A stretch of DNA of 64,000 bases from a virus, in the IMG/VR virus record IMGVR_UViG_3300046163_000066, positions 62,001 through 126,000 of that record; one strand, 5' to 3'. The notes under the pieces are model-generated. The model saw only the letters and a list, made by a program, of their open reading frames with translations, was not told where the DNA came from and did no database searches. The stretch's first letter is position 1; every line of letters begins with the position of its first letter. The position numbers and the translations under genes were made by a program. This document shows positions 34,426 to 45,042 of this stretch, piece after piece.

Positions 34426-37210
34426 CTGTTTCCACCACCAATTTCTTATTTTCTAACATTTCTTTGGCTGTTAGGCCGTTGCCACGACCCATCGCCCGAA
34501 TGTTTGGGTCTTCAATGCCCAGATTTGAGATACTATCACTTTCTCGTTTTTGAGCCGCTTCTAAGGCTTCTTGAGGGAAAGTTTTTGGTTTCGTGACGTT
34601 GCCTTCTTCATCAACCCAACCTCGACGACGGTAATACTCGGTTACTGCATCACCGGGTTCATAAGTTCCTTCGGCCATCATGTCATCTCCAATACTCCAC
34701 ATTTCTTTACAAGTTTGACACTCATAGAAAATGTGAACTTCGCTGGTTTCTACATCCACAGTTGGAGGTGGTAATTCTCGGAATCTGTGGTATCGAGGAT
34801 TCAAACTGGGTTCTCCTACATCATTTTTAGGCATGAAGGTGTTGAGATAAGTGTTGGTTCGGTATCGGTCTTGTGCCATGTGAGTATCAGAGTTCCAGAG
34901 ATAATCGCCATTGGAAGTAACGTAAGATGGGTCGCCCGGTATTCCATCAGGTCGCACATCCCATTCAGGAGTTTGTGTCCAACGAGGATAACTTCGTAGA
35001 ATATCTGATGGCTGACCTGTGTTTCGGTCTCGATAACTAAAGTTTTCAGAACTCATGTCAATAATACGACGACCATCTCTTGATTTGAAACAATCACGAC
35101 TACGGCCTTCGCAGACTACATATGTGTAACCCGGTGCTGACTCACCTAATGGGGAGTCATCTTCTGGAGCCAACATAATGTTTTCTTTTCTAACTTCAAA
35201 TCTCCAGATTCGACCGGGCAAATCCCCGACTTCATCGCTGGCACGGTATTTGAGTAATTGGGGCGTGGTAATCGTAACGAAATCATCATCTTCTGTTATA
35301 GAATTGGGAAGATATTGGATTCGAGAATTGACTCTAACTGAAAGCGGGATTTCTCCTTTATCTTGGAGACTCTCAAACTGCTCTTTCAAATTGTCTCCGT
35401 CTCGATTTACGCCTTTAAGATTTACCAATTTGCTTTCAAGAAGTGTGTCTCCGTCGGTAATGTCAATTTCGCTGGCTTGTTCTGCCAATTCTTTACGACG
35501 AAGTTCTGCTGTGGCCTCAGATTCGTATTCTTTGTCGTTGGGACACAACATAACTGACATACCTGCATCGGGACCACTTTCGGGTCCAGATGGAATCTCA
35601 ATACCAGACCAAAGCCCTAACTGTTCTTGACGAATGGATTTATCTGGAGCAATACGAGAGTTGAGCAAAATTGTGTAAATTGGTTCGTCTTCGTTATCGT
35701 TAAGTGTTCCCTCTAATGGTTGTGGACTACCAATCGAATAAAGTGAAGGATTTTCCATCATAGAATTGTCTGAAGCGGGTCGTCTCCAGAAAGGTTGCCA
35801 CCTACTACAATTCTGACAACGAAGTGTATAACCCTCGTGAGGTGAGTAAAAGAAATTGTCTTCTTCTTTGTAGCCGTTGTCAAGACAGTAAGTGCAGACT
35901 TCTTTAGGAACTTGCACAAACATACGAAGCAAACTACTGATGGGATAACGCATAGGAGTTGAATTAGCCCAACGGGTTAGTTGTTCTGTTCCATACGCTT
36001 CAACTTCTCCGATTAGAATATGCTCGTCATAAGATAAGGCTTTACCACTATCAAATCCCGCACTTCCGTAAGAATATCCTTTACTGGAAGCAAGTGTCAA
36101 AGCATCTTTAGGAGTTCCACTTGGCAAAAACCAATCTTTTGGTGGTTTGTCTTTGATAGAAACACGAGGAACAAGATTCAAATTGTGAATGGGACATCTA
36201 CCCATGTTATTGACCAATCCTCCACGTTGTTCTTCGTTGTTGGGGTTATAGGTTCCTTGACAACCACTACTCAACGGTTGCCCATCACTTCCAGTATCTG
36301 AGTAGTGTCGGGTAGTTGAATTATAGCCTGATGGAGCCAAGATTGGTGAATCGAAAGATTCATTGTTAGGTGGAGTGTATCGTTCAAAATCACAATCGGG
36401 GTCTGGACATTTGTAACCGTAAGGTCTTCGTTGTTTGTCGAAAGTTTCATAACCGATTTCTAATTGTGGAATGTATTCAAATGCTGACAAGGCATCACTC
36501 AGAACTTGTCCTTGTGGTATGGGTCCATCGTATGCAAGTCTCCACATAAATGGCTGACCACCCCACTTTTTGACCAACTTGCCACTTTTGTATTCAAACA
36601 CACCTGCCATGTCTGTTGAAGAACGACCCAACATAACCCATTCTGAGGCTTGATATTCATTCACGATGGAGTGGTGTGAAAACTCATGCCCGCAACCAAC
36701 CTGAACTAAGTTAGAACTTGAACAAGTGTGATAACGGCAAGTGGAATAGTGTCCTGTGACTGTGGTATTACAGTCTAAACAAGTGGTGGCGTGATTACAT
36801 CGAACTCTGGAAACAACATGGTATCCAAAGACTTCTAAGCCTCCGCCCACACTATACTTGCTTTTTCTGGGTCTAACTGTGGAAGTCCACTCATCGTTCT
36901 CGTTGCGGAAACCAAAATCTACAAACTCCCAGAAAGGCATAAAGTCACGACGGTTGCATGAAGGGCAAACAAGGATTCCACTATCATAGGATTCACCTGC
37001 GCTTTTGTGGCGATAACCTGTAATAAATTGCTTTACCATGCCAAGAGTTTGATGAAAGTTGGCTCCTTCATCGCCTCTCATGTGTCCTACAATAGCACCT
37101 ACTGATGAAACATCCATGTTGATGCCGTCATTCTTGAACATATTGTGGAAAATTGCACGGGTGTATTCACGACCCTCTTCTGAAATGTAAGTATTGTTTT
37201 CGTAAGGCAT
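34418..37210 (-). CDS. Giant zinc-ribbon/zinc-finger protein of the MoxR-VWA module
   Basis: 930 aa. At least five Cys clusters: C-P-S-C near 83, a dense C/H cluster near 145-180 (C-N-H, C-L-D-C, C-R-Y-H-T-C, C-G-H), C-P-D-P-D-C near 278, C-T-Y-C ... C-Q-N-C near 443-480, and C-Q-T-C near 845. No TM. Probably an assembly scaffold or substrate receptor built of metal-bound modules. No family recognised. GGTGA before the ATG; ends inside the VWA start. Confidence 0.87.
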   Translation of the reverse strand: MPYENNTYISEEGREYTRAIFHNMFKNDGINMDVSSVGAIVGHMRGDEGANFHQTLGMVKQFITGYRHKSAGESYDSGILVCPSCNRRDFMPFWEFVDFGFRNENDEWTSTVRPRKSKYSVGGGLEVFGYHVVSRVRCNHATTCLDCNTTVTGHYSTCRYHTCSSSNLVQVGCGHEFSHHSIVNEYQASEWVMLGRSSTDMAGVFEYKSGKLVKKWGGQPFMWRLAYDGPIPQGQVLSDALSAFEYIPQLEIGYETFDKQRRPYGYKCPDPDCDFERYTPPNNESFDSPILAPSGYNSTTRHYSDTGSDGQPLSSGCQGTYNPNNEEQRGGLVNNMGRCPIHNLNLVPRVSIKDKPPKDWFLPSGTPKDALTLASSKGYSYGSAGFDSGKALSYDEHILIGEVEAYGTEQLTRWANSTPMRYPISSLLRMFVQVPKEVCTYCLDNGYKEEDNFFYSPHEGYTLRCQNCSRWQPFWRRPASDNSMMENPSLYSIGSPQPLEGTLNDNEDEPIYTILLNSRIAPDKSIRQEQLGLWSGIEIPSGPESGPDAGMSVMLCPNDKEYESEATAELRRKELAEQASEIDITDGDTLLESKLVNLKGVNRDGDNLKEQFESLQDKGEIPLSVRVNSRIQYLPNSITEDDDFVTITTPQLLKYRASDEVGDLPGRIWRFEVRKENIMLAPEDDSPLGESAPGYTYVVCEGRSRDCFKSRDGRRIIDMSSENFSYRDRNTGQPSDILRSYPRWTQTPEWDVRPDGIPGDPSYVTSNGDYLWNSDTHMAQDRYRTNTYLNTFMPKNDVGEPSLNPRYHRFRELPPPTVDVETSEVHIFYECQTCKEMWSIGDDMMAEGTYEPGDAVTEYYRRRGWVDEEGNVTKPKTFPQEALEAAQKRESDSISNLGIEDPNIRAMGRGNGLTAKEMLENKKLVVETDE

Positions 37211-37223
37211 AATCGTTCACCAC

Positions 37224-38564
37224 TTAATTTCCTGTATGTTGTAAGTGCATATCCCATGCAGTATCGTAAAGCCATGCTTCTCCAGCGGCCACACCTGTCT
37301 TGCCACCATAACCTGTGGGGCTGGTAGCATAAAGACCGGCAATTAAATTGTTGAGCAATTGAGCATACAACTTACTTCGCTCGGCTTGATTCATAGTGCG
37401 TGGGTCGTATTCCATAATGTCTTTCATGTAAGGCTTGTAACCGAAACCTAACTCAAATTGACTGGGCGCAGGTTCACCACAATGAGGGCAAAGGCTGATA
37501 CAATAATGGGCTGGAATCCAACGAGGTGTGCCGTTGTAATCAATTTGCCAAAACTCAATAGGTCGAAGTTCTTTGGTATCAATAATTTTGTCATAAGTTC
37601 GAGAGGACAAAACTGTGTAAGTTCCAGCGACGATTTGACCTTCGCTATTGGTTGCGCCTCCAGTTAGAGGACAAGTTCCGGGCGTTGGGTTATATCCCAA
37701 CCATTTATCTGCGTTAGAAGAGTATTCGATATTAACGGTGGCTTTGACTTGAATCTGTTTCCAATTGTCGGGGAAATCTTGAGTTGTGGTGGACAATCCC
37801 ATGCCGGGACCCATATCTGTGCCAACAGGCATTTTATGTGCCACAGCCCATGCTGCGGAAGGATAATACTGAGGTCCTCGACCATGACCTTGCCATCTTT
37901 CAAAAGTAGGAGTTTCGTCGGAAGGTGTAAAACCATCCTCAGTTGCTGGGTTCGTGTAGCGACCCTCATTGAAACGGTTATCTACTAACTGACCTCTTTC
38001 TAAAAGACTACGGTGTGCGTTTTGTCCTGCAAAACCACCGCTTCCATCATAACAAGTTCGGAAACCTCCTGCATAAGCAGACCACATAGCCGAGTTCATG
38101 TTTTGTGAATCTTTCTCTTTAGATGAACTTTCAACCAATTGCACACCATTAGCAGCCGTGTAATTGACGATAACATCTGAAAAGACATTAGCCCAACGTC
38201 CTCGACGACTTCTTTCTAAGGGCAAACCTTTGATTTCCTCTTCCCAACCATAACTGACGTGTGGGTGAATGTTTAGGTGTCCAATTTCGTGTTGGATAAC
38301 GAACAACAAATCTTCAGAAACACGTTCTTCGGTGTAGCCATGATAATTTTCAGGAAGGGCGTGAGCCAAATAATCTCCAGACAGAGAAATGTATTCCATA
38401 TTGGTGTAGGCTTCGTGCTGTGCTGTGGGAACAACTACTAACTTGTTATCAATACCATTAGCCTTTCTAAGTTCGCTTAGGATTTTTTTGAATCCGTCAG
38501 TAACATTCCCTTCGGCTGGTCTCTCATACCAACCTTTCGGTTTGGTCATCTCATCGTCAGCCAT
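37224..38564 (-). CDS. Zincin metallopeptidase (DUF2201-like)
   Basis: 446 aa. Active-site H-E-I-G-H at about residues 92-96, followed ~40 residues later by W-A-N-V-F-S-D-V-I-V-N-Y. That arrangement matches the predicted metallopeptidases that partner VWA domains and MoxR ATPases in bacteria and archaea. Here peptidase and VWA are separate genes. A C-terminal Cys pair (C-P-H-C) near 368 may bind zinc. Leaderless start. Confidence 0.88.
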   Translation of the reverse strand: MADDEMTKPKGWYERPAEGNVTDGFKKILSELRKANGIDNKLVVVPTAQHEAYTNMEYISLSGDYLAHALPENYHGYTEERVSEDLLFVIQHEIGHLNIHPHVSYGWEEEIKGLPLERSRRGRWANVFSDVIVNYTAANGVQLVESSSKEKDSQNMNSAMWSAYAGGFRTCYDGSGGFAGQNAHRSLLERGQLVDNRFNEGRYTNPATEDGFTPSDETPTFERWQGHGRGPQYYPSAAWAVAHKMPVGTDMGPGMGLSTTTQDFPDNWKQIQVKATVNIEYSSNADKWLGYNPTPGTCPLTGGATNSEGQIVAGTYTVLSSRTYDKIIDTKELRPIEFWQIDYNGTPRWIPAHYCISLCPHCGEPAPSQFELGFGYKPYMKDIMEYDPRTMNQAERSKLYAQLLNNLIAGLYATSPTGYGGKTGVAAGEAWLYDTAWDMHLQHTGN

Positions 38565-38586
38565 AATTGTGATTAGGGGTTTCCGA

Positions 38587-38595
38587 TACTTAAAA
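38587..38595 (-). promoter_or_regulatory. TATA-like promoter, 27 nt from start at 38564
   Basis: TTTTAAGTA followed by TCGGAA. An internal promoter for the peptidase, zinc and VWA genes. Confidence 0.82.
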
Positions 38596-38599
38596 CTTC

Positions 38600-41500
38600 T
38601 TAAGGAACTCGAATGCTAACCGTAGTTGCCTCATTGAACACCAATTGGTAATGCAACGAATCAATCAATGAAATGTTTCCAGAGTCTTTGACTCCATCTC
38701 CGACAGTTCCTGTGTAACTGGAAGGTGAATAAACCGAGGGTTCAGTAATTGGCACGAAGTTTTTGCCAGAAATTAAGTTGGAAGTTACACCCATCGTCAA
38801 GTTGAGGGTCGCAAATCCGCCAGACATTTCGCTCATAAAGAATCGAACCCAAAGTCGAAGGTTGTCATCGCCGTCATAATCGGTTTGTCCTGTGGGTGAG
38901 CCAGCAGCATGGTTAAGTGGGAAACAAGCCATGATTCCATCTTGTCCGAGGTTTCCTGAAAGGTCTTCAAAAGTTTCGTTTCCTCCAGTTCTGGCTTCGT
39001 CGAACTTGGTAGCATCACGGTTGGTATAACCGTTAGCCCATCCAACTACTCCTTTCATAAAATCATTGAAATCTATGTTTGAAATACTGTCTTCGTTGCC
39101 TTCAACATTGTCGATTTTAACTCCGCCTCCTCCGATGGAAGTTGCGAAGGCAGTTTGTAGTTTCGTTAGTTGGTCCACGAAGTTATCTCGTGACAAAGAA
39201 CCTGCTCCACCCTTGCCTCTCTTAGAAGTAATTTCACGGATTGGCAAACGGGCTGAAACCATCAAGGCTTGGTCAGCAAAAGAGGAGGCGTAAGACATAC
39301 CCTTCATTTGATTTTCGCTGAATCTGTCACCTGCGACTTGTCCACCAGTTCCAGTATTGCCCGGTGCTTGAAGCATACGACCCCATGCACCGATAGAATC
39401 TTGATAAGTGCGCCATTGGAAACTGTCGGTGGCGTTGTCGAAACCTCTGCCAACTAAGCCACTCCAAGTGTCTTTTTGTTTTCCAATCGCAATTCGGTTA
39501 GCAATTCCTTTATCTTTCACTCTAACGGGTCCACCACAAATTGGAGCCATGTTAGAATCTAACAAGGAAAGTAGTGTATCTCGGTCATCGGAAAACAAGT
39601 TCGGTTCTGAACAAATGTCGCCACGAAGTTGATAGTAATCAAACAGAACTTGTGCTGAAGTATCTTTTTCAGGATTCGGGTCGTAAGAAACACGACTCAA
39701 ATAGTTGTTGTAATTTTCGGTGTAATCGCTGGCAGAACCATAAGTTCGGGTAGGCTTTGTAGCGGAATCAGGAGTGTTAAGAGCCGCACGTTCATTTTCA
39801 ATAACCATTGTAGCAATATGCCAATGAACAGGTGTAAAGTTGGCTCCGGCTGCTCCTTTCATCATAGCGGAACGAAGTGGAACTAAAACAGTTTTCTCAT
39901 AAGTCCAAAGGTTTGGGGCTGAACGAAGAACATCCATACAGCGTCGGTAGAACAAATCCCAAACATCGAGTAGTGGGTATCCGCCAGAAGAAACACCAAT
40001 CTCGGTGTTTTGTAGCAAGTAACCATTGACAATGGCTTCACGAATCCATTCTTGTTCGTTGTTGTAATTGAGTTCATCTCCCTTCATACCAGAGATTTCA
40101 CCTTTGCTACTTTTAGCACGTCCCAATCGGTGAGCCGTCACATAAGGCAAAGCATCGAGAATCTCGCTGCGGGTAACATACGACTTTCCTCGCAAGAATG
40201 CCAAAGCCGCCGAAAGTTTCTGAAGTGAGTTGGTGAAACGGAAACCAAGAACACGCCCAATATCGCTGGGTGCGTGATTTTCGTAAGTTTTACCCTTTTC
40301 TCGGTCTGGTCGGATTTTGCTACCTCCTTCTTCATTGGTGTTGGTAGTAATGGAGAAATCCATCAAGGGTGAGGCATAAAGATAATCGGAAGATTTAGGT
40401 TGTAGGTCTGTGCCACCTGCTGCAAACAGACCGGTGTTCAAAGGTTGGAATCTTTGGGTGAACAACACAGAAATGTAAGACATTTCTCGAAGTGCGTCGT
40501 AAGTAGAACTGCCAACAGTTTGACCGGGTGGGGCGTAACCAATGTCTTTGCCTACAAAGTTCCAAACTGAAGCCAATTCGTTGAAACGTAGAGGTTCAAT
40601 TTGTCCTTGAATGGCTTTAACAACCAATCGCTCTTGTGGGGGTCCACCGCCACCGAGAACTTTGCCTGAAAGTTGTTCATATCTGGCACCCGAGAGAAAT
40701 TGACTTAAACAGCAATTCCATGTCAATACGGTCAATGAAAGCAAGGTCGTTTCCTTTTTGGTGAGGGTTGGTATCCATCCAAGCAACGAAAGATGGTGAA
40801 TCGAAACTTCGGCCACGGTATTCTACTTTTCGCTCGGCAATTAGACCCAGAACAGCGTCTTCGACACCAGCCTGTGAACGGTTGGCTTCGTTGAAGAACT
40901 TAACAGGTTGGGTAACGATAGGTCGTGGAACTGGCTCGAACTCGTAAGTTGATTCTTCCACACCACGCAATTCATTTTGTTTGGTGGCTTGACGGATTTC
41001 AATACCGTAAAGAACTTCGTCAGCACGCTTTTCGTAGTCAATCTTAGCCACACCGATTTCACGAAGCATTTCTTCAAGAATACTCTTGGTGTCGTTGTAT
41101 TTTCCACCAGACCCTTGAGCATTTGACATCCAATCAGCACGCAAGTCATAGAAATGTTCCATCAAAAAAGCACGGAAGTTGTAGCCTTCGTTACGACCTG
41201 CATCTGTGTAGAGACCATGACCTGCAACAAGGTAATCTTTGAGATTGTCACGAGCGTATCCACCTGAACCGGGTCGGTCTTCAACAATGTTTCGGTAATT
41301 TTGAGTGGGTTCAGGAGTGTCAGCGTTGTAAGCAGGGAATTGCAGACCCATTGTGTAAGTGAGTTTAACATCTCCAGTAGAATCTGTAACTGTGTATTCA
41401 CGAGTATTCTTGAAAACAAACTCTCCCTTTTCATTCAGGATTTGAATAGGTGCCACAGCCATTTCTACTTCATTGTCTGGCAAAAGTTTCAGAATATCTG

Positions 41501-42464
41501 AGGTAGTCAAATCTTCGTTATCTGGGTCTGGATGATTGAAACCTTGAATGGGAACTTTAGCAACGTAGCAGTTGGTAAGTAAGTAGTAGTAATCTTCAAT
41601 AGACATAGGATTCTTGTTGAAGGAATCACCTTTGCTGTTCTTGGCATTAGCGTGCAAGAAAGAAGTGTCATAAAGATAAGAACCTGAAACTTGGGAATCT
41701 TCAGTCCAGCGAGTAAATCGCCACTTGTTCCAGTTGTCACGAACTGCAAAGTAAGCATCGTTAGAGTAATCAATAGCATAGTTTTGACCAGCAGGGAACT
41801 CTTTGGGAACATACGGTTGGTTGAAACGAGCCTCGTCGTTGTAGGTTTTACCTTCAGAAACAACAAATCGCTTTTTTCCAGAGTGTCCGTAAGAGTTGCA
41901 CAACAAAACTGCTGCGCTTTCGATAACAGTAGTTTTACCTGTGCCGGGAATACCAGACAATCGGCAAGTAGAATCTTTCATCAACCATGCGGCTGTGAAC
42001 ATTTCAAGGTGTTCGTAAGTATCGAAACCGAAAACTTCACCGAGATTGGTCATACTGGTTTGAATCTTCTTGAGTTGTCGCTCATGCGCTTTCTTGTTTT
42101 GAGTAAGTTTGGTAAGTTTCAACTTGGCTTCAAAGATTTTTCCTAAAGCAGCACCCAATGTGGCTGGCAATCCTTTACTCATTACTGTGTCATCATAAAC
42201 TGCCGAAACTTCGTAACCACCGTAAGAAGATTCTTCCAAATCTAAATCAAGGTCAATTACATCTCCTTCATCGTCAAGAACTACAAAGTTTAAGGGTCCA
42301 CGATTGACACCTGAGAAAACTTCTACGCTACCGAGAGTTTCATCAATTTCTTCAAGAGTTACCATGTCTGCCAAACTGCGACCACTACTGGAAGCCACTT
42401 CCTTAAGAACTGCCATGCCTTCTTTACCAATAAGTTCTTCCAATTGTTCTTCGAGAGTCGTCAT
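38600..42464 (-). CDS. MoxR-type AAA+ ATPase, long, split by a +1 frameshift
   Basis: N-terminal frame (42464 to 40677) holds Walker A G-I-P-G-T-G-K-T-T, F-F-N-E-A-N-R at the Walker-B position (Asn replaces the usual Asp of D-E-I-N-R), sensor M-D-T-N-P and I-D-R-I-D-M. It stops soon after F-K-S-I-S-L-G. Skipping one G of GGG near 40690 continues as G-A-R-Y-E-Q-L-S-G in the 38600 frame, which contains the expected MoxR lid (F-L-R-G-K-S-Y-V-T ... L-P-Y-V-T-A-H-R-L) plus ~450 further residues. Span is 3n+1. A large insertion (about 210-440) lies between Walker A and B. Partner of VWA and zincin. Confidence 0.87.
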
Positions 42465-42466
42465 GT

Positions 42467-43594
42467 TTAGTCACCTCTAATTTTAAGTGCGTAGGTTGTT
42501 GAACCAATGCCTACAATGATAACGTAATCATTGTCTTGTTGAACCATAATTGTTTTGGTATCAACTTGACCTGTCAATTCATCAATGGCATTGTATTTAG
42601 CCGAAAGTCTGGAAGAACGACGTGAGTTGGTCAAATACTTTTGCACATCTGCAACATCGAGTTTGCCTGTGATAACCATCATGGCAGGGCGACTATCAAT
42701 AACATTGACTGTGCCGCTAATTTCTTTTGATTGATTGTCCAAAGCCTTGAATCGTTCATCAAGGTCTGGAATGAGAATGGTCTCGCCTGTATCAGTTGTT
42801 AGTTTAACTTGGCTGTAAGTAATCACATCGTAAGTTTTGCTACCAATTTTAAGTGTGTTGCCTGTGATAGCATTCTTGGAAGCAACTTCAATGGACGTGA
42901 TGCCTTCGCCAGTATTTCGCTTGGCTGGGTCTAAAACTTTACCATCTTCATTGATAGGTCTCAAGTTTCGGATGTCGAAGGGGAACATAAACTCTTGATT
43001 GTTAATATCGCTGTTATCATTGATGTTGAAACCGGGGAACAAGTTGGAAGCATCTTTGGAAGTTTCATAGTTAAGTGTGAAAAATGCACCTTGAGTGTTA
43101 AGGTCAAGTTTGGTATCAAAGTCTAAAGCAAGTGGTTGTAGCACATCGTCGCTCAAAGTTGATTTGTCAAACTCGATTTCGGTAATTTTGGGTTCAAAAG
43201 TGACCTTACGGAAACCTTCATTGAGGTAAGCCGAACTTAAAGCACGCAAGGCTTGTTGGTCAGCAGTATTGCCAGCACCTTCGTCGGTGTAATTCTCTGG
43301 TCTGAAACGGTTTTCTAAGCCTCCAAGACCCATGTAAGGGAAACCATAAACACCTTGAGATAATCCCAGAGTTTCGGTAAAGGAACTTTTATTGACTCGA
43401 ATATCAGTAATGGCTCCACCTTTGCTGGGTTCTTCCAACACAATTTCTAACATAGAGTAAGTAGCGAAGTCTCCACCGACGGTAGCCGGAACCATACCGA
43501 AACCTTCAATCTCAATATACATTTGACCCTTTTCAAAGAAGAATGAAACTGCGGGTGTGTTGATTGCATCGTATTCTTCGCCAGTATCATCCAT
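42467..43594 (-). CDS. Hypothetical protein of the MoxR operon
   Basis: 375 aa, acidic, beta-rich, no TM and no recognised motif. The N-terminal ~100 residues and the C-terminal ~130 residues look like separate domains. It lies 2 nt from the MoxR gene and overlaps the gene upstream by 1 nt, so it is tightly co-translated with both. Confidence 0.83.
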   Translation of the reverse strand: MDDTGEEYDAINTPAVSFFFEKGQMYIEIEGFGMVPATVGGDFATYSMLEIVLEEPSKGGAITDIRVNKSSFTETLGLSQGVYGFPYMGLGGLENRFRPENYTDEGAGNTADQQALRALSSAYLNEGFRKVTFEPKITEIEFDKSTLSDDVLQPLALDFDTKLDLNTQGAFFTLNYETSKDASNLFPGFNINDNSDINNQEFMFPFDIRNLRPINEDGKVLDPAKRNTGEGITSIEVASKNAITGNTLKIGSKTYDVITYSQVKLTTDTGETILIPDLDERFKALDNQSKEISGTVNVIDSRPAMMVITGKLDVADVQKYLTNSRRSSRLSAKYNAIDELTGQVDTKTIMVQQDNDYVIIVGIGSTTYALKIRGD

Positions 43595-44592
43595 TACTTC
43601 CGAAACATTGGAAGCATTGTCGAAGTATTCACCATGTCTGCTGAACTGATTTCTCCATTAGTGACTAACATACTCAAGAAGTCCAGTTCCCATGCACCGT
43701 CTCTGCTTTGCGGGACACGAACTCGCAAGGCTGAATCTCCAATATCAATGAAACCTCGTGAGGCTGTCCAAGCCTTAGAACTAACTTCACGTTCTGATTC
43801 TTCTATTACCTCTGTTTCCAAACCATCTTTCCACCAAACTGATAAATCTTCAGTATCCACATATTTTTCAAACTCTGAAGGTGGTGCAGGAACTGGTTCT
43901 TCAGGAAGTTCTTCCTCTTCTACGGGTGTTGCTGGAGTCGCTGGAGCCGATGGTGACGATGGTGATGGTGTTTTAGGAGCAATACCAGAAGGACTAACTG
44001 TGGGAATAGTTTTTCCATAGCCTCCAAGCGCACTCCCTAATTCATAATCTGTTTTAACAACTGTTGGCATAGTGGAGGAGCCAGAAGCATTATCCTGCAC
44101 AGATTTTGTCCAGTTAGAATCTACTGAACCCGTTTCTGCAATAGCATTGATGTTGATAGCACCCCAGCCATCACGATTAAACTTCGGATATTTTTGAGAA
44201 CGACCTGCTCCACCCTTTTTAGCAGGAACTGGAACACCTAATCGAAGAACTGCATTAGAGTAAAGAGTATCTACTTCATCACGAGTCAATCCGAAAGTTT
44301 CTGCAACTAAAGCCAAGAAGGGCGGTTCGTCTCCATACCAACGGCTACCAACCAATTCAGAGTAAGTGCTACCAGCAATACCTGTGCCTCTGGGACTGTA
44401 TTTCTTATCATTGTCACACAGCAGATAATCTCTGGCTTTGCTCGTTAGGGTGTGTCCTTGACCTTCCAAAAATGCAATTACATCTGCACCGAGACCTACA
44501 CCTGCCGATTCAGCCAAATTGGTATATTTAAAACCATTAGCCCAAAGATACACCAGTATTTTCTGAGCCTTTGTATCATCAACACGAGCCAT
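43594..44592 (-). CDS. Hypothetical protein of the MoxR operon
   Basis: 332 aa. The N-terminal ~120 residues are helical with peptidoglycan-binding-like or LysM-like spacing, but I cannot assign them. A Pro/Ala/Ser/Glu linker (about 195-245) and a compact C-terminal domain follow. First gene of the operon. Confidence 0.82.
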   Translation of the reverse strand: MARVDDTKAQKILVYLWANGFKYTNLAESAGVGLGADVIAFLEGQGHTLTSKARDYLLCDNDKKYSPRGTGIAGSTYSELVGSRWYGDEPPFLALVAETFGLTRDEVDTLYSNAVLRLGVPVPAKKGGAGRSQKYPKFNRDGWGAININAIAETGSVDSNWTKSVQDNASGSSTMPTVVKTDYELGSALGGYGKTIPTVSPSGIAPKTPSPSSPSAPATPATPVEEEELPEEPVPAPPSEFEKYVDTEDLSVWWKDGLETEVIEESEREVSSKAWTASRGFIDIGDSALRVRVPQSRDGAWELDFLSMLVTNGEISSADMVNTSTMLPMFRK

Positions 44593-44615
44593 GTATATTC
44601 CTCACTCCGTTCTAC

Positions 44616-44624
44616 TACTTAAAG
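44616..44624 (-). promoter_or_regulatory. TATA-like promoter, 28 nt from start at 44592
   Basis: CTTTAAGTA followed by GTAGAA. Likely main promoter of the MoxR operon. Confidence 0.82.
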
Positions 44625-45035
44625 ATTCCGACCCTCTTCTCTGATATACATGATAATATCGGCACGGAAAAATTGATACAAACGACGAAACCAGTTTTCA
44701 TGCAACCTCAAGAAATCTGAAAGGTGGCGAATCTCTCGATAACGTGTTCCATAAGGCTCTAAAGCATCCAAAAAATCAGCAAATCCTGAGTTAGCCCAAA
44801 CTGACAATCCTTTATCAGAAAGACTCATAATGAACTCTCGATTGGCAATCAAACGATTAAACAAGTCATTGGTCTCTTCAGAAAAATCGGCTTCATCTGG
44901 TGTGTAAAATGGATGTGAACGAATAAATCTGTCCATCAATTCAAGATAACTTTGTAAATGAACTCCTCTAATCCATGTGAGCCAACCCTCCATGTGGTTA
45001 GCACAGTAATGAGTCCAAATCGGATTGAGAGGCAT
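44619..45035 (-). CDS. Hypothetical helical protein
   Basis: 138 aa from M-P-L-N-P-I (GTGAGA upstream; the longer frame overlaps the previous gene). Aromatic and Arg-rich helices, no TM. Follows the acidic protein closely. Confidence 0.8.
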   Translation of the reverse strand: MPLNPIWTHYCANHMEGWLTWIRGVHLQSYLELMDRFIRSHPFYTPDEADFSEETNDLFNRLIANREFIMSLSDKGLSVWANSGFADFLDALEPYGTRYREIRHLSDFLRLHENWFRRLYQFFRADIIMYIREEGRNL

Positions 45036-45042
45036 GGTTATC

